Source: Spirometra erinaceieuropaei
Lineage: Eukaryota > Platyhelminthes > Cestoda > Diphyllobothriidea > Diphyllobothriidae
Direction of reading: 5' to 3'
Length of the DNA stretch: 64,000 bases
NCBI GenBank assembly: GCA_902702965.1
Contig: CACRXP010000117.1
Span: 19,385 to 83,384, forward strand
In this document: positions 22,650 to 34,363 of the stretch, piece by piece
Numbering within the stretch: the first letter of the stretch is position 1
Layout: every line of letters begins with the position of its first letter
Notes under the pieces: model-generated
What the model saw: the letters and a program-made list of their open reading frames with translations, nothing else
Databases searched by the model: none
Told to the model about the DNA's origin: nothing
Made by a program: the position numbers and the translations under genes

Positions 22650-22925
22650 CTTTTTAGGTTAGGATTAGTGTACCGGCTAATGATTTCCGATTTTCGGGTT
22701 ACGGTTACGCCCTCAGGCTTAGGTTTTTGGTCAGGGTTAGGGTTTGGGAGGACGATTAGGTTTCGGTATTACGGTTAGGTTTTCCAGATACGGCTATGTC
22801 TAAGGGCTTCGGTAACGTTTGCGATTTCAGTTAGGGTTAGGGTTGCCGTTAGGGTTAATGGTTAACGTTTAAGTTTGAGGTTAGCGTTAGGATTAGGGAT
22901 AAGGTTAGGATTAGGGTTAAGGTCG
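22650..22925 (+). repeat. Degenerate interstitial telomere-like TTAGGG tract
   Basis: Repeated ggttagggttaggg-type words mixed with variants (ggttacggtt, ggattaggga) over about 275 bp. Flatworm telomeres use TTAGGG, so this may be an internal telomere-derived or telomere-like satellite remnant. Confidence 0.75.
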
Positions 22926-22959
22926 CCGTCCGCTTCCCCATTCCTGGCTACTAACTGCG

Positions 22960-23400
22960 ATGTATCCGAATGTAATTTTATTGAGTAAATTTTTGAGAAT
23001 GCCTTCTCCACCCCCCTCCAGCTCGTTTTCAGATTAAAGGAGCGCAAAACAATTAATTTATCAACTGAATATACCAAGGGGCTCTTTGAATGGTCATTGT
23101 CTGTGCCAATGTTTCTTCTTTAAAACTGATCGCGCAAGTTTTAATTTGTCCTTAATGATTTCGTAGATGGCAGCCAAACTGATATGCTGATTGATGCACG
23201 CCTCATCACAGTGATTTACTTCTTGGAACTCGTGGCCTTGACTTATTGGGCAGGTGCAAACAATGCCCAATAGGGCCGCGAATTCCTAGAGGCAATGCAC
23301 TCAGACGAAGCATGCATCAATCGGTATATCGATCTGGCTGTCACATGCAAAATCATTAAGAATAACTCCTAACTGGCGCAATACATCCCAATGAGTTAAC
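22960..23400 (-). repeat. Penelope-associated terminal-repeat-like sequence
   Basis: Minus-strand CTGAAAACGAGCTGGAGG at about 23020. Downstream plus-strand words gcgcaaaacaattaatttatc, ctgtgccaatg and gatatgctgattgatgcac are shared with copies at 36.4 and 59.1-59.5 kb. It directly follows the telomere-like tract. The hammerhead-like core is degenerate. Confidence 0.5.
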
Positions 23401-24486
23401 AAATTGCAGCGCAGAGCACGAATGATGGAGCACGTGTTTCAAAAGATCCCTCTACCTCGCTATTGGTTGATTTAAACCAAGGAGACAAGAAAGACTATAT
23501 AAACCTTAACTGAAAAGATGGACTGTGCAATTTAGATAATGTTGTGGGCTAGGATAATGGCGAGTAAGAATACCTCCGACTGAGGAATGAATGTCATGCA
23601 TTTTCGATGAATGCAATTAATATAGCCTGCTCAACGACATACGTTTAAGTGTTGAACACAAGCAATGTACTCTTGTGCCAAAAGTCCGTCGGAACTCACT
23701 CGCTTGGCCGTAACGCTACCCCTAACTCTAGATTTAAACTTAGCTTTAAGCACAACCCTTCTGGAAATTTAGCATAAGGACAGCTGTGCTTCACCGGAAA
23801 TCTATTTTCGCGTCCGGACCCTGATCCTGACACTGAGCTTAACCTACCTTACCAATTCAGCAGTACTGTTCGAGGCTATCCTACCTCAAGAGTGGCGTTG
23901 TTCGGATTTATGATGAGAAATCGGTCAATATTTGGTTTATTGAACGTAGATCAGGCAGTCTGGAAACACGCGAACGTGTTGCCAGCATCGAATTCCGTTC
24001 AAATTCAAAAAGGCTCAACACGGTCATTGCAGGTATCATAACGCATATAGGCACGTTTTCCTAAAATGCTACCGAAATATAGTAAGAGAACGTCTGTTTG
24101 TATATTGGTAGTTTAAAGCAAGCCAAATGAATAAAACTCATGTTATTAACCTCAGCGATGTGTAAGTATAAAAGCACACTGGATAGCAAGTATCGCCTAA
24201 ATGCTCTGTTTTAAATAAGTTGTGAGGCTGGAGTATGCGGAAACGTACTTCTCGGCAGACAATATTTGCACTCCTACATAAGTTTTGCGTTTTTCAACGG
24301 CAGGGTGCGTGAAACCCAGCCAAGTTAAATCCTTAGCAAATTCGCCAATCAAACTGACGCATAATTACTAACATGATGGTTATGCACAAAGATCGAAAAC
24401 TTAAATCTGCATAATTGGAACGTGATAAAGGATGAAAAACACAAATAAGGTAGTGCTTATTATTTTAGGTTGGTAGAAGAACTTAC
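23401..24486. other. No exon recognised downstream of the last CUB exon
   Basis: The last recognised CUB exon ends in phase 1 at 24487, so a further exon is expected at lower coordinates. I could not find one with a domain signature here. Confidence 0.4.
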
Positions 24487-24682
24487 CCTTTTTAAAAGTG
24501 GCTGCGAATCCTTTTTCTTGGTGACTGCGGTCTGAGATGAAACGCACTGTCATTGTGTTACTTGTAGAATTTATAGGTGCTGGTATATCAGATCCGCAGT
24601 ACTTTCCCAGCAAGAGTGAGGACTCCGATGGACCGTCAAAAATTTCAATGTAATCACGCTCGCAGCGCCATTGCCACTCAAG
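24487..24682 (-). CDS. CUB domain 5, second half-exon (last recognised exon)
   Basis: Acceptor gaattttttag|CT, donor AAAGG|gtaagt; 196 bp, phases 0 and 1. It reads LEWQWRCERDYIEIFDGPSE, then LLLGKYCGSDIPAPINSTSN and TMTVRFISDRSHQEKGFAAT. Both Asp positions expected of calcium-binding CUB domains are kept (RDY and SDRS), unlike the other copies. The GF.A.F ending is the standard CUB end. The good phase-1 donor shows that the transcript continues, but no following exon was recognised. Confidence 0.9.
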
Positions 24683-26332
24683 CTAAAAAATTCAAAATTC
24701 AACATTTAACATTAGCCGTCTAAAGACCAGAGATTTTCTGATTAGGTGCGTAAGAAAAACAGTTACCCAGACAGACATGTCAACATGTCATTCACAGTGT
24801 TTAGAAATTGATAAAAACGAACCGACGTTCTAAGCATAGCTTAAATACACAAGCACAATGTGTCGACGCGCTGCGCAGATGTGACACCTGCCCTCGTGTG
24901 TCAGCAAATTCTTGTGCACCGCAGTGGGTTGTGTTGAAGAGGTAAAGAACCTAGATGGGACCAAATCGGGGCACAGCACGTGCTAAATGGGCAGCAAAGA
25001 ATCCGAGCATTCCATCACAAATGCCGCGTATGAGGGATGCACACACACAACGCTAGTCGCTGTGCTCAGTCCCTGCACAAGATGACTGACTGCCGTGGCC
25101 ACAACAGACAAGGTGGCCTATTACTGAGCCACCTTAGGGGTCAGAACATTGTAAACGTAGCTCAATGCACACATTAAATTCCCTGATCCACTACTTCGAT
25201 ATGGCTGTTGGCACCTTACAACTAGAGATGCCTCGACACATTTGGAACTTTCCTGACACAATGCTAGAGTTACCGTAACAACTTTTATTTGTACATACAT
25301 GTGCATAGATGCGCAGTTTTTTCGAATGCTGGAAATTAGGCGTGAGACCTACGCAGATACGTAATCGTACGGCTGAGAATGATTTTTGCGTGCATCCTGC
25401 CACTTCATGAAATGTGAAACCTCACTGCTCCTCGTCGTCAACTACACGTGAAGATATGTAGCTCTCAACTGAGCTTGAACTTTGCCACACTCTTCATTAC
25501 CTCTTTCAAAGTCTGAAACATTGTTTAAAATACGGTATGCCTGCTGGCACAGTCATCATCTAAATCTCAGACAGGAATAGTTTGTAAAAAATCAGGTCAT
25601 TATATTTGTCTATGACCGAAAGCGAAACGTGGTTTGACAGTGGATGACTGACTGATAACTAATTACAGTGTTTATTTCGATTAACAGCAATTTATTATAC
25701 CTGAATATCTTCTACAACCAGCATAAAACTTTTACCATTTTTCGAAACAGTATTAAATAAAGGAAAACCATGCAAGCATACCTGTAGATTGTCTGCTAGT
25801 GACAGACGGCAGCTGGCGTTAAATGTGACGTGAACCATACTCCGAAGTAAGTGGTCTCAGAGTGTACAGTTTGGCGTTACACTATCGGACCGTCAGCCGC
25901 CACCGCGCTGGTGTGGCATGGCGGTCAGAAATGAAGATGAAAAAGCCGCCCTGTCCTACGCTCAGCCCCACCCCTCCCCCAAACATTTGCTTCGAGTATA
26001 TTAAAATAATATCATGCTACCCAAAGAAAATAAGTAGACAGTACCCAGTACTCTAATTCGTCGGCAGACATGCACATCTCAGAAATAGTTATAGTCTCAA
26101 AACCTGTTGTTTGCAATTTAAACGGCATTCCGAAACTATATCTCTGAAATCACAACCTCGGACATTAACTGACTAAAAACAAGACCAAAATGCACTGTTT
26201 TGTTAGTGTTTGCGTTATGTTGCAATTATTTGTACTCTCCCATTCTTGTCGCAAATCACCGCTGCTCATCTAAAGATTGTTTAGATGAATACATCCTCAC
26301 ACAGTCAGAGCAGGGATCGCATTAGCACTTAC

Positions 26333-26481
26333 ATCGAAGCTGTCAAATGTTAGCACAACGGAGAATTCGACCGGAACTTCGATCTTCCAAACGCATTTGA
26401 ATTCTGGCGGGTATTGACTCGGGTATCCAGGGCTGGTAAAGTCCCCTTGTTCGCCTTTCAGGTTTCCCCCACAGTCAGCTT
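26333..26481 (-). CDS. CUB domain 5, first half-exon
   Basis: Acceptor attttcttgtag|AA, donor TTCGAT|gtaagt; 149 bp, phases 1 and 0. It reads EADCGGNLKGEQGDFTSPGY, then QYPPEFKCVWKIEVPVEFSV and LTFDSFD. This is the most canonical first half of the array (SPGYPSQYPP, C.WKI, LTFDSF). Confidence 0.9.
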
Positions 26482-27868
26482 CTACAAGAAAATATAGCAA
26501 AGCAGTCTGAAAAATCGGGCATTTGTTACTCCAACCACCCAGTCTGGTTCGCAACGCTCAAACGGTTCTGGATCCCAATCAAACTTTTGCGTCGTTTATA
26601 TCATCAAATTCAAGTTGCCTTACCCGCTCGGCTGTTTGTCGAATAAGGAGTCTACACGGTGGGAGACGGTTGATACTTCGAAATTGCGTAAACGTAAGTT
26701 ATGGAGGACTGCTGACTACCAGATCATCTCCTAGACAAATGTGGCAATCGCTATTGCGCTAACGGTCAATAAACACCGCAAGTGGAAACATGATGTGCTA
26801 TTAGTGAGAATCGCATTTTTGTGAAGAAGAGACAGCTCATGTGACATGTTTTTTGTCCACAAAATGCTTGTACACACAGGCATTCGTGGCCTTCGGGCGT
26901 GTTAACACGTGCATTTTTTTGGAACCGGGATTCGTGCTTGGGCATCAGCAGAGAATTAAGCCTATCGAGCAAAATGGATTTGAGAAACCTGCAGTCTAAG
27001 GAACTCACTCGACGAGTAGATTTCAGGAAGGCTTCGTTGGCAAGATGTTGTTATGCAGCCGCGCCCGACACACATAATACTGTTAGGGATTACGGTTAGG
27101 GGTTGGAGAAACTATTTCCCAACCACTCAGAGTACAATCGCTCATTCCCAATAGCTTCTCATTTGCATACAATTACTTGGTCTGGTCGACTGTGCGTTCT
27201 CCGGCCCCACCTGTAAAAAGCCCTATTAGTACCGGTCCAGTATAACAGGCGGCTGGGATTTGTTTACATCAGATGCGGCTGCGTAACTACATCTTACACA
27301 TTCGAAAATAGAATTTGTTCTATTCTGTTCTGATGTGATTGCTTCCAATGCAGCACTCTTAAACATCTAAGCACAGAACTATCATTCATAGAGTGTTTGA
27401 AGGAAGACGAGCCAGTAGCCTCGGTACTGGCAATGTGGCAAGTAATAAGGATGCACTTCAAAGTATTGACCAACTGTGGGCTTTTTTAGTGCAAGTAGCA
27501 ATGAGAGTTTGCAAGAGAACTACATTTGCACATGCACTGTGCGCTCGAAGGGAACAATGAAAAAGGTTGGCTTGAGGACCCAAATGGCGTTTGTTTTCGA
27601 AGCCAGTTGGACAGCAAAGTGTCGCAGCTTCAATCTTAAATGACTGAATTCTGGCAGGCACTGTGCCCGGATGTCTACTTTAGCGAAGTCAATATTCGTT
27701 TGTGAATGGCAAACGGCCTACTGCCTAGTGCACATAATGACTCAATAAACCCATGCATGGATTAAACACTTGCGTGCACGGATACTCAGTAATTGCGTTA
27801 AAGGAGGGTATTGTCAGTGTACCGTATACATGGTAGCACCTGCGTTTAGTGTAAAGCCCAACACTTAC

Positions 27869-28064
27869 GTTTTCGGTAGTTGGCTTCGAAAACTTGTCCT
27901 TCGATTGAACTGCTGACGACAAACCGCACGGTCATCGTGTTATTCGTCGACCAAATTGTTGGCGGGAACTTTAGCCCGCATAGCTTGTACAGCGACGGTG
28001 AAGATTCCGAAGGACCGTCAAAGACTTCCAAGTAATCATTGAGACACTGTGGATGCTCCGTCAT
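27869..28064 (-). CDS. CUB domain 4, second half-exon
   Basis: Acceptor atattcataag|AT (purine-rich, weaker), donor AAAAC|gtaagt; 196 bp, phases 0 and 1. It reads MTEHPQCLNDYLEVFDGPSE, then SSPSLYKLCGLKFPPTIWST and NNTMTVRFVVSS. It retains NDY (Asp present), but the SD site is SS. The exon is close in sequence to CUB2's second half. Confidence 0.85.
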
Positions 28065-28139
28065 CTTATGAATATAAAATGCGGCAGGGAATATATTCCA
28101 TAAGCAGATACCTAGACCTAAATTTTCGACCAAAGTTTA

Positions 28140-29750
28140 AGAATACCAGCAATTCGTTAATCCACCATTTAATTTAATTCGTGTTTTTGAGGGCAAATGC
28201 AAGACACAGGCGTGTCAATCTGTGTATCTTTGAGAGAAATCACTCCATCAACTTGAATCGCATAGTTCAAGCCGTCGACGGGAGTTTAGGATCCTGGCGG
28301 TTGTCTGACTGAATTTCACTTAACAGTGAACCCCGGCTCGAACTCAAGGCCTCCACAACTGACTTGGATTATAATGGCCGATAGTGTTCAGAAATAACTA
28401 TTAGTTCCTCCCCTGTCTCTTCCAGGATTTCTTAAGTAGAAATTTACTCCTGCCAGCATGTTTCCTCGCAGAAAAGAAAGAGGCAGAGATATATTTCTGG
28501 ACCCATCTACTCTTCCTCATTTCTTTCTTCACTGGCGATAGGTTTTTCATTTCCGGCTGTATCTTCCTCAGTAATCTCGCCTATATCTCATAGCTAGCAT
28601 GCATGGCGCATGAACTCTAACCTGCTACGAATCCACCATTTGGTCGTTGTAGATGCAACGGTCAGTGTGTCTGATAGTCCGCGCCTAGTCGTCCGATGCA
28701 CTGATCAGTTATCACTGCATGTTTAACTTTCGTTAGGCATTTTGGACATGTCCAGTGGCCATATGCTGCATGCCAGCCACATGAACTCCAGCTGGCCCCT
28801 GGTGAATTCTTCGTGGATGTCAGCTGGTTTACTCGCCTGGCTCTGCAGGATTCTATCACTGATTAAGTGTGGACTGATTTCGGTATTGTGCGTGACGCCT
28901 AGTAGGCCACATCCAAGATTATGACTCGGTGGTGCATGAAACTAGGGGATTAGCCTTCTATAAGCACTTTGGTTCTCTCCTGATTTGCTCGGCCATTGAA
29001 TTGTACTTTCTGAAGTACAAAACCGAACTCGTAATGCGATAGGTATATTCTGTGTGCGCTGCGCCATAATATTCGTGCTGCCGCAGCGCACTTGATTCGC
29101 GCATCGGCCCTGTGGATCCCTTACGAATCCACCCTACTGAGATTGCCAAACACCTCGTCCTCCTCGCAGACACACCACTAGGCCTCATATAAAACTAAGT
29201 TGCAACCGGCACATACAAGGCATCGCCTGGTCTTACCCTGCGCTCCTTCTGAAGCTAAGATTCGACCTTACTTTGTCAGAACGTGGGTCGCAGTTCGCAC
29301 ATTTCAGTGCCGCCTAGTCAGCCACAGCGCCTAATCGCATTTCCGGTCTGCTGACATGCAAGGACAGTCGCCTGCCGCATGGGAGACCGACACTGGAACA
29401 TCCAGTGTCACGACGAGACGTCGAACCATTCTTCACTAATGATGTATCTGACGCGCTTGAATCTCCCGGGATGCGCCATCACTCGTCGATTGGAGCGTTA
29501 ATAACTGGCTTGGTAACTCGGTCCTTTTTAGGGGGTGCAAATCAGGATGCAGTGGTTTCTTCTAAAAGCGGCTTTCGTAACATTCCTAGGTACGTGTATG
29601 AAATCCGATTGGCACTCAATTTGACTTAGTATATTTTGATTGGGAACCGGGTTGTGTGTGGATCGACTTGACAAGCTGCTTAGATTATTCAGCCACTGAG
29701 CCCAAACTCGCTTTTTCCACTATTCGCGAGTAAGAGATTGTCTAACACCA
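28140..29750. other. CUB4 intron, 5' of the microsatellite: nothing recognised
   Basis: Intronic in the minus-strand gene model. Only short chance frames are present. No exon or element protein was recognised. Confidence 0.45.
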
Positions 29751-29754
29751 AATT

Positions 29755-29756
29755 GC

Positions 29757-29801
<45 letters not shown>

Positions 29802-29844
29802 GAAGGAGGAGGAGGAGGAGGAGGAGGAGGAGGAGGAGGAGGAG
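29755..29844. repeat. Compound (GAT)n (GGA)n microsatellite
   Basis: About 15 GAT units followed after agaag by about 13 GGA units, inside the CUB4 intron about 290 bp from the 30130 exon. The length is likely to be polymorphic. Confidence 0.95.
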
Positions 29845-30129
29845 CGGGAGACACTGCATAAATTCAAATATGTATTGTTGACGATCTCACAGGATCACCT
29901 TTCGAAAACCGTCCCAGTCGATGTCCGGTAGTGGAAATTAGGATCGAATACCAGGATTCGCAAAACAAGGCATGTAGGTAATATCCTACATACTGCACCT
30001 ATATGCAATAAACATGCTTAACACCATGTTTTAGTGTGATTGGCTGACAGTTGGGTTACATTACCTCCGACTGAACGCACCCACATCAGAATCGGTGAAC
30101 ATGCATGCAAGAATCATAGGGGCACTCAC

Positions 30130-30275
30130 TCCGAATGTTTCCCTTGTAAGTGCAATGTGGAAGCCGACGGGAACTTCAATCTTCCAAGTGCACTCATTGT
30201 TTGGCAGGCGATTGCTCGGATATCTGGGGACAGCAATGTGGCCTTCGTCCGCACGCAACGTGCCACCGCATGCAG
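30130..30275 (-). CDS. CUB domain 4, first half-exon
   Basis: Acceptor tttatatcag|CT, donor TTCGGA|gtgagt; 146 bp, phases 1 and 0. It reads AACGGTLRADEGHIAVPRYP, then LPNNECTWKIEVPVGFHIAL and TRETFG. LPN.(K/E)C is shared with CUB2 and WKIEVPVGF with CUB3, so it may derive from recombination between copies or from their common ancestor. Confidence 0.85.
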
Positions 30276-30478
30276 CTGATATAAAAAAATCGGCATAATT
30301 TCAGCTTGAAATGATTCTGCGTGTAATTATTGCAAAAGGTGACCCGAGCTGCCATTGGATGAAGTATATTTGTGATAGAAAAGTCCAATGATAGCCGACC
30401 CAGCTCTCCTTAGAATATACATACAAAGAAGCATTTACGTCTAAAACAATCGTATGCTCGAAGGCCGCAATTCAATAC

Positions 30479-30501
30479 ACTATATATATATATATATATA
30501 T
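30479..30501. repeat. (TA)n microsatellite
   Basis: Pure TA run after caatacac, at the edge of a dispersed repeat containing ggccgaaaatggccattc (30650), a module shared with 19.2 and 22.4 kb. Confidence 0.9.
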
Positions 30502-30804
30502 TTGACATAGAACCGACAAAGATAAGGGAGATCTGAATGGACATTTCTGACTTATTAGCCGTCATTGGCCAGTCAGATCCACAGCCAAAAACCCGTGTTT
30601 GACTCTCAAATGATCTACACTTAGGGTTGGGTATGACTGGCCGAAGACAGCTAATAGGCCGAAAATGGCCATTCTGGTCTCCTTTGTCTTTGTCTGTATC
30701 ATGCCATTTACCTCTGATACAAGCCGCTGTGTGACCGCCTCCGGGGGTATTAGTGTGAGTCCCAAGGCCCAACGAAGCCAGCTCGATACGTAACCTAGTC
30801 GGTG

Positions 30805-31345
30805 AGCGCAATATCGGCGTGTTGAGACGCACTGCAGTAAACCGAAAGACAAGGTTGCTGAATTCCAATATCTTCAACGGGTTTTCAGAGAAAATGATCA
30901 CCCGCACAACTTTGTCAACCGGTACATGCACAAACGAGACGAGCGACAAAATTGAACTGAATCAAAATTTTGACGAGCAATTCCGTTCATCAAGAACGTC
31001 TTTGAGGCCGTAGTCGCCTCCTCGCACCACTTGGGGTTGGGGTTTCACACTGAAGGAAATCACCATAAGGCGTTGGGTGATGAAATCAAAAGACCAAGTG
31101 CCACGGCAAGAAACATCTGGAGTAGTTACCCGGATCTGGTGCAGTTGCGGACAAAACGAATACTTTGGTGAAACTGGAAGATTGCTCTGAACGCCAATCG
31201 CCGAACACTTGGCAGCGGTGCGGACAAATGACGCCAACTCTCAGGTCGCTGCCCATTTGAAGGGACCTGGTCTCGCATTCAGGTTCAATGACGCCGAAAT
31301 TCTTGCAATAGGAGATAATCGCGGGAGTCATGAGTACAACAGGAA
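30805..31345 (+). mobile_element. Penelope-like element relic (RT end to GIY-YIG)
   Basis: Matches the copy at 15.07-15.6 kb in DNA and protein. It starts in the cgttgagacgcactgca motif and continues through a frameshifted linker. The endonuclease follows: RIWCSCGQNEYFGETGRLL, a stop, then PIAEHLAAVRTNDANSQVAA and GPGLAFRFNDAEILAIGDNR. The YVG of the GIY-YIG domain is YFG. A nonsense codon sits between GRLL and PIAEH. It lies in the intron between CUB3 and CUB4, antisense to the gene. Confidence 0.8.
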
Positions 31346-31540
31346 GCGGCTGACATTAAAAAATGACTTATTATTATTTCAGCCTAATGTAGGTATTAAT
31401 AATCAGAAAGGACAATTTCCACATTTCTCATTGATCGAGGCGGAAAACCATCCAAGTTCTCATGGCAATTTGTATACTGAGCCCATTACCGATAATTTAT
31501 ATGGTATAGCGGTCTACTGGTAGTCGATCAACTTTCCCTA

Positions 31541-31573
31541 GTATACACACACACACACATACACACACACACA
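31541..31573. repeat. (CA)n microsatellite
   Basis: A run of acacacac interrupted once by atac, next to a dispersed repeat module at 31780-31960. Confidence 0.9.
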
Positions 31574-31779
31574 GAAGCATATGCGTCGAAAACATTAGCA
31601 ACGCAATACAAAAGGCAAATAAGACCAGAGATGCGCAACGTATCTTCAGCATAATTTGATATCCACTCCAATTCATTCGGCACGGGCCGACAACGAGACA
31701 CGACGGGAACTGTTGTAGTTGTGTTATGTGTACCTGAGCCATCCCCCGTCTCCGGTCTTCTTGACTCTCTCATGAAACC

Positions 31780-31960
31780 GGGTCCATTTGGGGGGGAGGA
31801 GGAGGAGGAGGAGGGATTGTGGTAGGTGCAGCGCAAGTCTGCTTTCACTATAAATCCTGTGCAAGATACCGTCCCGACTCTCACCCTGCCGTGCAGCATA
31901 CGGTAGACGTCGTCGAATGCCACGGTGGAACTGTCGCGTGTGTGTGTGTGTTAGACAACA
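31780..31960 (+). repeat. Dispersed ~170-bp repeat, copy 1
   Basis: Contains gcaagtctgctttcactata, later gcagcatacggtagacgtcg and ggtggaactgtcg. Related sequence occurs at 40205-40380 and 45675-45830 in the same orientation. (GGA)n and (TG)n runs lie at its borders. No coding function recognised. Confidence 0.55.
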
Positions 31961-32575
31961 AGTCGATCAATAGGCATATTGACTTCCTCTCGTGTTATCA
32001 CGCGCTACGCCTACGTAGCTAGATGGTCCGGCCCGCATCGCCGGCAAGGGCAAACGGTGCCACCGCGCCGTGAGACCATTGTGGAGCCAGGCGACGCGCA
32101 CCAGGCCTGGCCATGGGAGCGGAGGCTCGTCCCACACCCCTCATGGTACGACTGTATAGATGTTCACGCCTTGCTGCACTCCAACAGTCTCTGGTGAGTA
32201 GCTCCTGTTTGGGTTCAAAAGCTCGGACTGATAAAACTACCTCCGGCTCCGTTTCAGGCACAATGTTATTCGAATGGAAATTTGTCAGTCTTGCAAAAGC
32301 CCACAATTACAGACATTTAAAATCGAAGTGGACCTTTTATCCGGGTAAAACCTCTAAGGAATATGTAATTTGCTTCAAAGTAAGCACAAGAAAAGATATT
32401 TGGGCCATGAATTCTAAAAAATATCGAAGTTCGCAGTGGCGTAGAAAGCTGATTAAAAACGCATATTACATAAGCAGTCATTTTTCTCAGGTGCTTTTTG
32501 CAGACAGACGGACGAAAGTATACTCACAAACAGACGACCCCGTGTATTTGAAGTATTCTGGGATTGCAACGCACT

Positions 32576-33549
32576 TACAGTAGACGTGCCAACTTATGAA
32601 ATGTCAACCGAAATTTCAAAATGCGTTCTCGTTTCGAAAAGATAAATTAAATAGTGTTGTGAAACTTAACACGATGCAGCATAAATATATAAGGATCCAG
32701 TTACCTCAGGGTGTCGGCTTTCGAAAGAACTTATTTTCGGCTGCATGCACGACCTATACTCTGAAAAAAATGACTGCTTATGTAGCATGCAATGTTATCA
32801 TTGATATTCGATGCCCTTGAAAATGCAATTATATTTCATGGAAAACATGCATAAAATATTCATTTTTAACTTATTCGGTAGACAATAACGTTTTTTTTCC
32901 AATTTAATTTTGAAAGGAAGAGTATAATTTGGTTTTAAAAACCTTTTCTCATTCCCGAATAATCTTGAACCCGACCTGCTGTTACACTTGCATTCAGGGT
33001 TTCAAAACTACAAGCTGTATACTTTCCGTGTACGGAAAACCATGCATTTCTCTGCGGTGTTAAGAGGAGACCGATAGAGGTTCATAAAATTAAGCAGTAG
33101 ATTTGAGCAATATTGTTAACTTTACAAGCCATATTCGTAAATGCAGATTTATAACGTTTCATGAACGGCCATTTAACGGTATTAAAAAATCTCACAATTA
33201 GAAACTTTTTAAAACCTAATTATATTCTTCTTTTGAGTATAAAATTGGATAAGGACGTGATTTTCTACAGAATAAATAAAAATATGAATATTTTTAAGCA
33301 TGATTTCCACGAAATATATTTGATTTTTCAAGGGCATTGAAAATCAATGAGACCATTGCATACTACTTAAGTAGTCATTTTTTGCAGAGTATAGATCTTG
33401 CATGCAGCCGAAAATAAGTTCTTTCGAAAGCTGGCACCCTGCATCGTGCATCGTGAATAGTTTTACAGCACTGCTTTATTTATATTTTCGAAACGAGAAC
33501 GCATTTCGAAATTTTGGTTGACATTTCATGAGTTAGCACATCTACTGTA
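32576..33549. repeat. Long-inverted-repeat element, best-preserved copy
   Basis: About 974 bp. The left arm starts tacagtagacgtgccaactt and the right arm ends gttagcacatctactgta. Inner landmarks mirror each other: cggctgcatgcacgacctat against gcatgcagccg near 33410, and atgactgcttatgtagcatg against the complement around 33360. The arms extend about 375 bp each, with a unique centre of about 220 bp. TA at both ends may be the target duplication. No open frame of interest. It lies in the intron between CUB3 and CUB4. Confidence 0.9.
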
Positions 33550-34167
33550 TGTAATCCTTCGTAACTGACAATGCATGTCTGCATGTCGTTTATCCTTTCA
33601 TGATATCGGTCACTGAATGTAAATATTTGCGAATGCACTTTTATTAAACTCCCAACGCAATGCTGAGTCTCTCGAGTGCGTGCCAGGACTGGCGGCGTTC
33701 GCCCACTTGGCTTTTCATCTGGCCAATCAGATTCAAGGTCGAACCAGGCATGTCCTGACCTGAAATACTTTGACGAATTCCCTGACACACTTGAGACGCG
33801 GCTGTTCCGGCGCTGCTTGTTCGGCCGCTTAGCTTCTCCAACCCCTTCTTCAGTTATTTTGTGCAGATTATATTATCCTCCTAACAGGCGTCCTTTCCCT
33901 GCCTTTCCATTCGGAACCAGGCTTGAAGGTCATGGAAGCCAGGGTCTCGCTCTCAGCGTAGCCTATCTGCGATATTGATGACCCATGCTGTCAAGTTCAG
34001 CGCTTAACAAACCCGACTATTAAGTTATTTCATGGTGAATGCCGAGACACGCATGCGTGAATGGTATGATAAGGTGCGCGTCATTTGAAAACTGTTAACT
34101 AAGTCACAGTACCTGGAGAGCACAGGCATTGTATTATGCATCATTCATGCAGACAAGAAGAACTCAC

Positions 34168-34363
34168 CTTTCCTAAACGATCCTTGAAGTGTCCGTTCTT
34201 CCCGCCCCATTCCACTGACGAAGCGCAGGGTCATCGTGTTATTCGTTGACCCTAGAGTCGTCGGCAAATTATGCCCGCACAGTTTTCGCAGCAAAGGTGA
34301 AAACCTCGAGGGACCATCGTATACTTCTATGTATTCATGCGCACATCTTGATTGCTCAAGATT
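34168..34363 (-). CDS. CUB domain 3, second half-exon
   Basis: Acceptor attccttag|AA, donor GAAAG|gtgagt; 196 bp, phases 0 and 1. It reads NLEQSRCAHEYIEVYDGPSR, then LLRKLCGHNLPTTLGSTNNT and MTLRFVSG. The half-exon is more diverged than those of CUB2 and CUB4. The calcium-site Asp residues are Glu (HEY) and Gly (SG). Confidence 0.85.

Noticed and set aside
30410..30949. 179-codon minus-strand frame
   Set aside because: Antisense to the Penelope relic and dispersed repeat on the plus strand; no recognisable domain.
32113..32583. 156-codon plus-strand frame
   Set aside because: It runs into the start of an inverted-repeat element and shows no domain; parts resemble diverged repeat sequence. 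Treated as chance.
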